In this document: positions 36,087 through 44,886 of the stretch, one piece after another | Layout: each line of letters starts with the position of its first letter | Position numbering within the stretch: the stretch's first letter is position 1 | Program-made: the position numbers and the translations under genes | Source of the DNA: Saccharofermentans sp. | GTDB taxonomy: Bacteria; Bacillota; Clostridia; Saccharofermentanales; Saccharofermentanaceae | NCBI GenBank assembly: GCA_016292145.1 | Contig: JAEFBA010000001.1 | Location: forward strand, 1-64,000 | Length of the DNA: 64,000 nucleotides | Direction: 5' to 3' | The notes under the pieces: generated by a model | What the model saw: the letters and a program-made list of their open reading frames with translations, nothing else | Databases searched by the model: none | What the model was told of the DNA's origin: nothing

Positions 36087-37529
36087 TTACTTTGCGCCTC
36101 TTCCGGTAAATACAACACCGATGGTCTTTATGAGTATCTTAAGATCAAGGCCGAGACTCCAGTTGGAGATATACTCCGTATCGAGTCTAACCACTTCTTC
36201 GAAATCAGTGATCTCGGATCTTCCTGATACCTGCCACATACCGGTAATGCCGGGCTTAACGGCCATTCTGGCACGGTGATGGTAATGATATTTCTCATAT
36301 TCGTCGATCGTAGGAGGTCTCGTGCCGACAGTCGACATAGAACCTGTAAGAACGTTGAAGAACTGCGGGAATTCATCAAGGCTCGTCCTTCTTATGAATT
36401 CACCGATACCGGTCTTTCTTGTACCGTCAGGAAGGACTTTGTTGCCGATGATACGGGGGTCAAAATCCATCTTGAACATCATGCCGTCTTTCACGAGATT
36501 ATCGTCCATCAGCTCCTGCTTCATATCTTCTGCGTCCATTCTCATCGAACGGATCTTATAGATCCAGATATGCTGGCCGTTCTTGCCGACCCTCTTCTGC
36601 TTGAACAGGATCGGTCCCGGTGACTGGATCTTGATAACAGGTCCTAAGATTATCATGATGAGAACCGCTATTATGCTTCCGATTATGCCTGCGAAAATAT
36701 CGAACAACCTCTTTATGAGGATCTGAACAGGAGTAGCATAATTAACTGCAGTCGTAAGAACCGATGTGCCGCCGATCTTCTCGGAGAACCTCTTAACGCC
36801 TGTCCTTCCCATATACGGAACATGATAATGAGTAGGAACCGCCATTACCGCGCATGAATCCATAAGCCTTACGACCTGACGGTCATTGATGGGCGCATCG
36901 ATATATACGGAATCGACCCATTCCTTCGCGATATACTGGGTAACCTTCTTCATATCAGATACGACCGGAATGCCGTGAACACTCATGATATTGGAACTCT
37001 CAAGAAGAACTATTCCGACGATATCGTAGCCCGCGCGGTTATCGCTCAGGAGCTGCGAGATGATCTGGTCAGCATTCTTCTCTGATACGACAACGAGCAT
37101 ATTGTTGCGTTCTCTTTTAAACTTGCTGTGCTGCAGGAAAGCCTTCCAAAGGCATCTGAAGCCATAACCTGCAACGCAATATGCAAGTGCCGAGCCTCCA
37201 AGAACGAGTCTCGAATAATATACATCCTGCTGGGCAGCGAAAAGATAGAAAAGCACTACTGCAAATACATAAAGGCAGTGCTTGCCGAATTCGATCAGTT
37301 CCTTAATATAACTGCGCTTGATTACATCATGAAGAGAATTGTTCAATACGATGATCAAAAGGTCCGTAAGGAAGAGCAATATGCCGAGATTCCTGTATTT
37401 CTGCGAGAAATAAACAAAATCATGGAAACGCAGATAATATACGAGAATATAGGAAATCTGAAGGATCGCAAGATCCAACACCATAAAGTCTATATGCTTT
37501 GACCAGCCTTGTGCATTACGTTTGTACAA
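36087..37529 (-). CDS. undecaprenyl-phosphate sugar phosphotransferase
   Basis: N-terminal TM segments; KRLFDIFAGIIGSIIAVLIMIILGPVIKIQSPGPILFKQKRVGKNG; DEFPQFFNVLTGSMSTVGTRPPT. Confidence 0.93.
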   Translation of the reverse strand: MYKRNAQGWSKHIDFMVLDLAILQISYILVYYLRFHDFVYFSQKYRNLGILLFLTDLLIIVLNNSLHDVIKRSYIKELIEFGKHCLYVFAVVLFYLFAAQQDVYYSRLVLGGSALAYCVAGYGFRCLWKAFLQHSKFKRERNNMLVVVSEKNADQIISQLLSDNRAGYDIVGIVLLESSNIMSVHGIPVVSDMKKVTQYIAKEWVDSVYIDAPINDRQVVRLMDSCAVMAVPTHYHVPYMGRTGVKRFSEKIGGTSVLTTAVNYATPVQILIKRLFDIFAGIIGSIIAVLIMIILGPVIKIQSPGPILFKQKRVGKNGQHIWIYKIRSMRMDAEDMKQELMDDNLVKDGMMFKMDFDPRIIGNKVLPDGTRKTGIGEFIRRTSLDEFPQFFNVLTGSMSTVGTRPPTIDEYEKYHYHHRARMAVKPGITGMWQVSGRSEITDFEEVVRLDTEYISNWSLGLDLKILIKTIGVVFTGRGAK

Positions 37530-37542
37530 CTAAAAAACCTCA

Positions 37543-37569
37543 ATAAAAAGCCCTGATTATACTTCAGGG
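37543..37569 (-). terminator. intrinsic terminator overlapping the stop codon of the LoaP-like gene
   Basis: Minus strand CCCTGA-AGTATAA-TCAGGG-CTTTTTATTG. Confidence 0.7.
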
Positions 37570-38070
37570 AATCTTCTCGATGATCTCAAGACCTACTTTG
37601 ATCTCACGCGGACCGCCCATGAAATCAGCCCTGATGATCGCTATACGCTTATGACGGTTAACCTTTAGAATGCTTCCTTCGAGTCCGTGCAAAGGTCCGT
37701 ATTTGATCGTGATCTTATCCCCTTCGATCACACCTACAGATTCCTGGGCAATATAGTCGTCTCCGATAAGGATCCTCAGGAACCTCTCTTCATCCGCTGA
37801 TATTGAACTGTAACCACTCTCGGTTCCAAGTATCTTCGTAAAAGCATTTATCTTCTTCAAGCGAAGATAAAAGCTCTCTACGTCATTTGTCTGGAAGAAA
37901 ATGTATCCCGGGAAAAGCGGAGTAGTTACTTTGGTCCACTCGCCCTTGAAACATTTTCTCCGTTCAAACAAAGGAACGAAGATCTCTTCATCATCAGCTT
38001 TGACTTCGAGCTTCAATCTGTCAGCCAGTTTACGCTCATCGCCCGTGCGCACTTGAACTACGTACCACAT
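37564..38070 (-). CDS. NusG-like antiterminator (LoaP/UpxY type)
   Basis: MWYVVQVRTGDERKLADRLK NGN domain; VTTPLFPGYIFFQT; C-terminal KOW-like GDKITIKYGPLHGLEGSILKVNRHKR. Confidence 0.88.
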   Translation of the reverse strand: MWYVVQVRTGDERKLADRLKLEVKADDEEIFVPLFERRKCFKGEWTKVTTPLFPGYIFFQTNDVESFYLRLKKINAFTKILGTESGYSSISADEERFLRILIGDDYIAQESVGVIEGDKITIKYGPLHGLEGSILKVNRHKRIAIIRADFMGGPREIKVGLEIIEKIP

Positions 38071-38165
38071 GACGATATTTTATCATTAAACCCAAAAGTA
38101 TTATAAATAAGAAAAACGGGCTATTTTGTAAGGGTTTTGGTGATATTGTGTAAGAAAAATGAAAG

Positions 38166-38194
38166 AATCCCCCACATTTTGACTGTGGGGGATT
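38166..38194. terminator. 11-bp perfect-stem hairpin between wzz-like and LoaP-like genes
   Basis: AATCCCCCACA-TTTTGAC-TGTGGGGGATT; moderately T-rich on both sides. Confidence 0.7.
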
Positions 38195-38220
38195 TAATTC
38201 TTAAAATGCGTTGATTTTTA

Positions 38221-39750
38221 TCAGATTATGATAGCTCCGATGATCTTCGTGCCCGCATTGTTGATGAGGTCGATCTCGTTTGCGATATTCTTGCTGAGAG
38301 ATACTTTTCGCTGTTCGAGAAGAACAACACCGTCATAATCAGGAATCACCTTAAGGATGTCAGGATCACTGAAAAGATCCGGCTTGAAATCACCCTTAAT
38401 GCCGAGCTTCTTGACTGTCTCTTCCATTGCCTTCTTTTCGCCGGTACCGGTAATGAGAACCTTGTCAAGGCCCTTGGTGATATTGCTGTAGTTATTTGCG
38501 ATAAGCTTGGTATTGTTCTCCGCACTCATCACTGAATCGTCTTCGGATCTTACGTCGATAAATTCAGTATACTTGCATCTCTTTCCTGTGGGCTTCATGA
38601 CACCGATCTTCTTAACAGACTTGAACTTCCCGAAGAACTGGGCCTGCGTAGTGATCTTCTTTCCGAACACATAAGCGAGAACAAGGATAACGGCAACGAC
38701 AGCAAATCCTGCGACAAAGCCGATCACGCCATACTTGAGGCCCGGCTTAACGGTTCCCCAGAAGCTTACATTCTCTGCATTATCTGCTGCCGGAACGCCT
38801 GCTTCACCGTACAGATCCTCAGATGCAAAATACTCAAGGATCTCTTCCTTGCCGGAAACACCGAGATCTTTTGCGATCTGGTCAAGGGCATCATTAAAGC
38901 CGATTATCTGCTTCTGCAAAGTCTCGATCCTTGTTGTCTGATTTGCCTGGTTATCTCTGATACCTGCATCGACCTTGATGTTATCCTGAACCGCAACAAG
39001 AGTGATCTTGTGGTCGGCAATATTTGTCTTAAGCTGCGGGAAAGATGCGCTGACCTTCTCCTCGATAAGAGCAGCGATATCACCGGTGAATTCATTTGAA
39101 GTTCCGATGATCTTGGCTGTAAAAGAAGCCGCCTTGCTTACACCGTTCTCAGTCGAGAATATCGTGGAATCTGAAACGGCGCTTTCGAAAGAAATGACTT
39201 CCTTGATGTAATCGGACTTCAGATCATGCTCCTTGGCATAATCATCAAGATAAGTTCCGCTGCTTATCGCATTCTGATAAGCATTGACCAGCGCGCGGTC
39301 GACACCTGCAGTAGCATTATCCTTAAGCGTGATAACATACTGAACCTTCGTCTCATATACGTTCTCGGCGTCGATCTGCATATATACGGAATCGGAAAGA
39401 TAACGTCTCTGGTGATCGATCTGCGAATTGATCTTTGTGATCGTATTCGCGAGGTCTTTAGCTCTGCCGACCTTCTGCTTGCGGAGCTGATACTCAACAT
39501 CAGATTCACCTTCATTCTGAGCGCTAATGTTGAGCACGTTGCTGCCTGAGGCAGAGCCGCCCGTTCTTGTTATCTTGTATGCGAAAAGCGCACCGCCGAG
39601 CAATACAGCCACGATAAGAATGATGCCGAGATTTCTCAGCAACGCATAAAGCAGGTCCTTAAGACTTAACATTGAATCATTCGCATCAGGATCCAGCATC
39701 AGAACGACATTATCATTGATCCCGGACTGCTCTCTTTTATTCGAATCCAT
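38221..39750 (-). CDS. Wzz/YveK-like chain-length protein with degenerate BY-kinase-like C-terminal region
   Basis: LKDLLYALLRNLGIILIVAVLLGGALFAYKI; second TM GVIGFVAGFAVVAVILVLAYVFG; C-terminal KVLITGTGEKKAMEE...DGVVLLEQRKVSLSKNIANEIDLINNAGTKIIGAIII. Confidence 0.8.
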   Translation of the reverse strand: MDSNKREQSGINDNVVLMLDPDANDSMLSLKDLLYALLRNLGIILIVAVLLGGALFAYKITRTGGSASGSNVLNISAQNEGESDVEYQLRKQKVGRAKDLANTITKINSQIDHQRRYLSDSVYMQIDAENVYETKVQYVITLKDNATAGVDRALVNAYQNAISSGTYLDDYAKEHDLKSDYIKEVISFESAVSDSTIFSTENGVSKAASFTAKIIGTSNEFTGDIAALIEEKVSASFPQLKTNIADHKITLVAVQDNIKVDAGIRDNQANQTTRIETLQKQIIGFNDALDQIAKDLGVSGKEEILEYFASEDLYGEAGVPAADNAENVSFWGTVKPGLKYGVIGFVAGFAVVAVILVLAYVFGKKITTQAQFFGKFKSVKKIGVMKPTGKRCKYTEFIDVRSEDDSVMSAENNTKLIANNYSNITKGLDKVLITGTGEKKAMEETVKKLGIKGDFKPDLFSDPDILKVIPDYDGVVLLEQRKVSLSKNIANEIDLINNAGTKIIGAIII

Positions 39751-39942
39751 CTATTATCTCCTGTAATTTTAAATATAAATATTATAAACTCCGCACGTAA
39801 TCTCTACAAACGCACAACCTTGCCTATACTGCCGCACGTCATCAGACATACTATCGGCAAAATGCCAAAAAGGACTAAGCTCTTCCTTCAGTCCGGACTA
39901 ATTGTGTTATTATTCAAAATAGCAAAGATACCGGAGGCGCAA

Positions 39943-41259
39943 ATGGAAAAATCCTCATTATCCGAACAGGAATTCGGCTTTATCACAAAGCTCATTTCAA
40001 TAGACAGCACAGGCTCTTCGCCTGAGAAAAATGATACTTACGGAGATCTTCCCTACGGCATAAAACCTTTTTCCGCACTGAAGTTTTTTCTGGATACGGC
40101 AGCAAAAGACGGCATGCGCACAGGAACCATAGATAACCGCGTAGGCTGGTGCGAGATCGGTCCCGAAGGCGCGGATCTGATTGGAATCGTATGTCATCTG
40201 GACGTAGTCCCTTCAGGCGACGGATGGGATACTCCCCCGTTCAAGTTAACTCTTAAAGACGGCATTCTCTACGGCCGCGGGATCGTTGACGACAAAGGCC
40301 CTGCAGCAGCAAGTTATATCGCCATGAAGAGGCTTCTGGACAGCGGTTGTAAGCTCTCCAAGAGAGTCCGTCTTATCCTCGGAACCGACGAAGAAAGAAC
40401 ATGTTCCTGCGTTGAGACCTATGCCGTGAAAGGCGAGATCCCTTCTTTCTCGATAACGCCTGATGCGGAATTCCCTGTCATCTATGCCGAGAAAGGCATA
40501 ATGAATATCAAGATCTCAGACGATTCGCCTTCCAAGGTTACTGCCTCAGCAGGTTCAGCCGCAAACATGGTCCCAGCGAAGAGCACATGCACGATAAACG
40601 GAAAAGAATACAAGGCCATGGGCAAGACCGCTCACGCTTCCAAGCCCGAACTCGGAGTAAATGCGATTTTCGAGATGATAAAGATGCTAAATAACGATTC
40701 TGCTGATTACTCGGATTCTCCGATATTGAGCTTTATCGCAAACGAACTCGTCGGTAAGACGGCTGCCGAATACACAGGCTGCGACATCACAGATGAATCA
40801 GGCTCCGTAACCGCAAACCCTTCTATCTTAAAGTGCGGCGAAGACGGCGAATCCCTTATCATCGACATCAGGTGCCCTGTAAGCTACCAGATGGATTCGA
40901 TCACATCTTTCATCGCCATGAAGGCTGCAAACTACGGTCTTTCCGTGGAAGTCACGACCCAGATGGAGCATCTTTACAAGGCAAAAGATCTTCCTGAGAT
41001 CTCACTTCTCACAGACATCTGGAAAGAAAACATGCCTTTATACAGCGGCTTTAAGCCCGAATATCTGGATATCTATACAGAGCCTATCGCGATCGGCGGC
41101 GGCACTTACGCAAGACATATGCCGAATACGATCGCATTCGGCATACAGACACCGTGGCAGGAAGACCAGTGCCACCAGACCAACGAATGCCGCGCGCTTA
41201 AAGATCTTGAGACCGACATAAAGGTCCTCACCGAAGCGATAAAGGCACTCGCAGAATAA
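39943..41259 (+). CDS. M20 family dipeptidase (PepV-like)
   Basis: IGIVCHLDVVPSGDGWDTPPFKLTLKDGILYGRGIVDDKGPAAAS; GTDEERTC; GGAGG RBS before ATG 39943. Confidence 0.88.
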   Translation: MEKSSLSEQEFGFITKLISIDSTGSSPEKNDTYGDLPYGIKPFSALKFFLDTAAKDGMRTGTIDNRVGWCEIGPEGADLIGIVCHLDVVPSGDGWDTPPFKLTLKDGILYGRGIVDDKGPAAASYIAMKRLLDSGCKLSKRVRLILGTDEERTCSCVETYAVKGEIPSFSITPDAEFPVIYAEKGIMNIKISDDSPSKVTASAGSAANMVPAKSTCTINGKEYKAMGKTAHASKPELGVNAIFEMIKMLNNDSADYSDSPILSFIANELVGKTAAEYTGCDITDESGSVTANPSILKCGEDGESLIIDIRCPVSYQMDSITSFIAMKAANYGLSVEVTTQMEHLYKAKDLPEISLLTDIWKENMPLYSGFKPEYLDIYTEPIAIGGGTYARHMPNTIAFGIQTPWQEDQCHQTNECRALKDLETDIKVLTEAIKALAE

Positions 41260-41290
41260 CGTTTTCGATTTCTGAAATACCGGACAAACA

Positions 41291-41328
41291 AAAAGCGCTG
41301 ACCGTTAAGATCAGCGCTTGATTTTTGC
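41291..41328. terminator. bidirectional intrinsic terminator
   Basis: AAGCGCTGA...TCAGCGCTT with T-rich tails on both strands between convergent genes. Confidence 0.85.
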
Positions 41329-41338
41329 TTATTTGTTT

Positions 41339-42634
41339 TTACAGTACTCGCCTGATGTGCGCGACATTCTTTGCGCTCGAGAAGTTATCTTCAACGACGC
41401 CGTACTTAGAACCCTTTGCGTGAACGTACTTGCCGCCGCCGATATAGATAGCTGAGTGCTCCATCGTTCCGTCACCGTTACGGTCGAAGCAGATGATATC
41501 GCCGCACTGGATGTCGTCCTTGGATACCTCTTTACCCTTCTTGGACTGCGATGTTGCGCCGTGAGGAAGCGAGATATTGTAGTATTGCTTGAAACAGTAC
41601 ATAACGAATCCTGAACAGTCGAATCCCTTTGAAGGAGATGAACCGCCGGCGACATACTTGCATCCGATAAAGCTTCTTACGTACTTAGCGAAATCACCTG
41701 ACTTATCGCCTACCTTCGATGATGATGAGCTGCTGCTACTGCTGCTGCTCGAAGATGACGAGGATGAAGATCCGCCGCCACCTCCGCCGCTTGAAGGAGC
41801 TTTGGACGATGTAAGGCTTGCCTTGACGTAATAACCTGAACTCGACTTATACCAGCCGTTGTCAGTCTCCGCAACTACGGATATCTTAGCGCCGGACTTA
41901 AGTGTCGAGAGCAATGAATATGAGATGCCCGGACCGGATCTTGTATTGAGAGCGCAGGTAGCATAAACGGTCTTGGAGACCTTTGTCTCTTTGACTTTAC
42001 CATTGCTTGACTTCGAGGAAGATGATGAAGATGAAGAGCTTGCCTTCTTCTTCGGCTTAGGTGTCGGTTTGGGTGTAGGAGTGTTCGTAGGAACGGGTGT
42101 AATGAGAGTTGCAGAAAGATCGTCATTTCTGAGATAACCGGTCGTGCCGTCTGCAAGTTTTACAAGAGACCATTCCTTCGTATATGAGATCCTTCTGAAA
42201 GAATCGCCGATCTTAAGCTTTATCTCAGGAACAGGCTCATCCTTCTTTGTCTTTACATCTGAAGCATTAGGCAGCTTAGGAGATACCAGTGAAGTATCGA
42301 CCTTAAGCCAGTATGTAGCACCGTCATAAGTAACAGGATCCGAAGGATCGTTGCCGTAGTCGATCTTAACATCAGCAAATGACGTTGTTGCAACAAAAGT
42401 ATAATCCTTGATGCTGACATTCGGATTGCCGAGACTTACGGTAACAAGTCCCGTCTCCAAAGGTTCGTCATCCATTAACTGCTTCTGGAAAAAGTCCACA
42501 GTTCCCGGTGCCAGGAGCGAAGGGCTCTGAAGACGCGCATCATTTTGTGATCCGCATTCATAAATGCAGATTGAACCGATAGCGACTACTGCCGCTAATG
42601 ACGCAGATATAATGTTGAACACTCTGTAGTTCAA
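41339..42634 (-). CDS. C40 (NlpC/P60) peptidase with SH3-like domains and poly-Ser linkers
   Basis: SFIGCKYVAGGSSPSKGFDCSGFVMYCF; HSAIYIGGGKYVHA; YATCALNTRSGPGISYSLLSTLKSGAKISVV. Confidence 0.93.
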   Translation of the reverse strand: MNYRVFNIISASLAAVVAIGSICIYECGSQNDARLQSPSLLAPGTVDFFQKQLMDDEPLETGLVTVSLGNPNVSIKDYTFVATTSFADVKIDYGNDPSDPVTYDGATYWLKVDTSLVSPKLPNASDVKTKKDEPVPEIKLKIGDSFRRISYTKEWSLVKLADGTTGYLRNDDLSATLITPVPTNTPTPKPTPKPKKKASSSSSSSSSKSSNGKVKETKVSKTVYATCALNTRSGPGISYSLLSTLKSGAKISVVAETDNGWYKSSSGYYVKASLTSSKAPSSGGGGGGSSSSSSSSSSSSSSSSSSKVGDKSGDFAKYVRSFIGCKYVAGGSSPSKGFDCSGFVMYCFKQYYNISLPHGATSQSKKGKEVSKDDIQCGDIICFDRNGDGTMEHSAIYIGGGKYVHAKGSKYGVVEDNFSSAKNVAHIRRVL

Positions 42635-42859
42635 TTAGGACCTTCTCTCTTGGTTGCCCGATTTTATGTACTGTCATTCTACCATCTATGTCCCCGATAA
42701 TTCCCGTATTTTTAAGCAAATTCAAGGCAGATGAATAAAAATGCCACAAATTTGTAACATAAAGCGGGCTTTTTTCGAGGTTTTCGAAGAATATTCGAAA
42801 AGAATATCCGGAAATAAAAACAGCCTCCGCCAGATGACGGAGACCGGGATTAATCAATT

Positions 42860-42935
42860 TGGTGGCTCACTGGAGGTTCGAACTCCAGACCCCTTGATTA
42901 AAAGTCAAGTGCTCTACCGGCTGAGCTAGTGAACC
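42860..42935 (-). tRNA. tRNA-Lys (TTT)
   Basis: Cloverleaf GGTTCAC.../GTGAGCC-ACCA; anticodon loop CTTTTAA; CCA encoded. Confidence 0.95.
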
Positions 42936-42938
42936 ATT

Positions 42939-43013
42939 TGGCTGGGGTGGCAGGATTTGAACCTACGAATGCGGGAGTCAAAGACCCGTGCCTTACCCCT
43001 TGGCTACACCCCA
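42939..43013 (-). tRNA. tRNA-Gln (TTG)
   Basis: TGGGGTG.../CACCCCA-GCCA; anticodon loop CTTTGAC; GTTCGAATC T-arm. Confidence 0.93.
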
Positions 43014-43036
43014 GTGATAAGAGGCAATTAAAAAAT

Positions 43037-43114
43037 TGGGGTGGGATATGGGATTCGAACCCATGATATCTAGTGCCACAAACTAGCGCTCTAACCAACT
43101 GAACTAATCCCACC
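43037..43114 (-). tRNA. tRNA-His (GTG)
   Basis: Extra G-1 paired with C73; loop TTGTGGC; CCA encoded. Confidence 0.95.
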
Positions 43115-43275
43115 ATGACAGCCAATTGCCTCAAAAGTATAATGTTAAGTGCGTTTTAAGTCAAGCAGTTTATTGCACCATAAAATAAAGATGTGTAATA
43201 TACGTTAGTTACTGATATTATTCAGTTGACTACTATCTGATGCAAGTGTATTATATGCGGAATTATACAATCTGT

Positions 43276-43289
43276 TGCATAAATATTCA
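43276..43289. promoter_or_regulatory. candidate ARG box (ArgR operator)
   Basis: TGCATAAATATTCA matches TGAATAATTATTCA at 12/14 positions, just upstream of argJ. Confidence 0.45.
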
Positions 43290-43323
43290 TTTGCTGCAGA
43301 TTCTTATTTAAGAGGTTTTAATT

Positions 43324-44577
43324 ATGGAAGAAGAATTAACTAAATCCTATATAACAATGCCTAAGGGATTTAAGGCAAACGGCGTATCGGCCGGCATGAA
43401 GTGTGCAGATCCCGCAAATATCAACGAGAACGATCCCAAGTCTTCTTACCTTGATGTCGGTATGATCTGTTCAGACACCTTGTGCAACGTTGCAGGCGTT
43501 TACACATCCAATCTCGTAAAGGGTCATTCTCTCGTCAGATCAATTAACATCATCGAGAACACCGGCAAAGCCCGTGCGATCATTACCAACAGCAAAGTCG
43601 CTAATGCAGGCGTTGGCGCGATTGGCGTTGAAGACGCTTCCAAAGTCGCTAAAGCTGCATCATCCGTTCTCGGCTGCGATGCATCTGAGATCCTCACCGC
43701 ATCAACAGGCGTTATCGGATCAAGACTTCCTCTTGATAAGATGCTTCCCGTCATCCCTTCTCTCGTAAACGGCCTTTCTTCTTCCGAAGAAGCCGCTCAC
43801 AACGCTGAGTATGCCATGATGACAACCGATACGGTTCCCAAGGAAGTATCCGCACAGATCGAACTTACCGGCGGCAAGACAGTTACCATCTCCGGCATTG
43901 CTAAAGGTTCCGGCATGATCCACCCTAACCTCGCCACCATGATCAGCATCTTTACTACCGACTGCGGCATCGATTCAGTTTCTCTGAAGAAGATGCTCCA
44001 GAAGGCTGTTAAATATACTTTTAACCGCGTTTCGGTCGACGGTGACACATCCGTCTGCGATATGGTCGTTATCCTCGCTAACGGTGCCTCAGGCGTCTCC
44101 CTGGAAGAAGGCAGTGAAGATTATCAGCTCGTTGAGAACGCGTTCTGCGGGCTCGCTGAGGACATTGCAAGGATGATCGCTGCAGACGGTGAAGGCGCTA
44201 CAAAGTTTGTTGAGATTGAAGTTCACGGTGCTAAGGACGAGAAAGACGCCAAGCTCATCGTTACTTCCGTCGCAAGGTCTCCTCTCTGCAAGACAGCATT
44301 CTTCGGTGAAGACGCAAATATCGGCCGTATCCTCACAGCCGTCGGCTACTCCGGCGCAATGTTCGATCCCGAGAAGGTCGACATTCATTTAAACGGAATG
44401 CTCATGTACAAGGACGGCGCAGCCGTTGCTTTCGATGAGGACGAAGCCGCCAAGCTGCTCTCCGAGCACGACCTCAAGGTAGACATCACCCTCTACGAAG
44501 GCGACGCTTACGACAGAATGTTCACCTGCGACTTCTCCTACGACTACGTAAAGATCAACGGAAGCTACAGGACATAA
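43324..44577 (+). CDS. argJ: bifunctional glutamate N-acetyltransferase/amino-acid acetyltransferase
   Basis: AIITNSKVANAGVG; GSGMIHPNLATMISIFTTD autoprocessing site region; DGDTSVCDMVV. Confidence 0.95.
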   Translation: MEEELTKSYITMPKGFKANGVSAGMKCADPANINENDPKSSYLDVGMICSDTLCNVAGVYTSNLVKGHSLVRSINIIENTGKARAIITNSKVANAGVGAIGVEDASKVAKAASSVLGCDASEILTASTGVIGSRLPLDKMLPVIPSLVNGLSSSEEAAHNAEYAMMTTDTVPKEVSAQIELTGGKTVTISGIAKGSGMIHPNLATMISIFTTDCGIDSVSLKKMLQKAVKYTFNRVSVDGDTSVCDMVVILANGASGVSLEEGSEDYQLVENAFCGLAEDIARMIAADGEGATKFVEIEVHGAKDEKDAKLIVTSVARSPLCKTAFFGEDANIGRILTAVGYSGAMFDPEKVDIHLNGMLMYKDGAAVAFDEDEAAKLLSEHDLKVDITLYEGDAYDRMFTCDFSYDYVKINGSYRT

Positions 44578-44603
44578 GCTATAGTTTTTTCAGAGTAATA
44601 TTC

Positions 44604-44640
44604 AGGCAGCCTTCTTAAAAGAACGGCTGCCTTTTTTATT
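44604..44640 (+). terminator. intrinsic terminator downstream of argJ
   Basis: AGGCAGCC...GGCTGCCTTTTTTATT. Confidence 0.9.
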
Positions 44641-44644
44641 GCAG

Positions 44645-44815
44645 ACGGTGCCAGAATTTTAAAACCAACGGCAAAACATGCGGCGGTGCCGTTCATTCCG
44701 TTCAAAACGGCATTTTCGGGCCAAACCAACGGCAAAACCAGCGGCAACGCCGTTCATTCCGCCGTTCAAACAGGCGTTTTGGGTCAAACGAACGGCAAAA
44801 CCACCAACAACGCTT
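44645..44815. repeat. second locus of the ~64-bp structured repeat family
   Basis: GCCGTTCATTCC...AACGGCAAAACCAGCGGC and GCCGTTCATTCCGCCGTTC...GAACGGCAAAACC units at 44688 and 44749. Confidence 0.85.
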
Positions 44816-44828
44816 ACATACCACTGAT

Positions 44829-44863
44829 AAAACACCCCGCAAGGATCAACCTCACGGGGTGTG
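44829..44863 (-). terminator. intrinsic terminator downstream of tig
   Basis: Minus strand CACCCCGTGAGG...CTTGCGGGGTGTTTTAT. Confidence 0.8.
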
Positions 44864-44886
44864 TAATAACTAAATTCTGGAAGAGA

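Noticed and set aside
41589-41831. Acidic plus-strand ORF with poly-Leu/Asp/Pro runs
   Set aside because: Antisense of the poly-Ser/Gly linker of the C40 peptidase.
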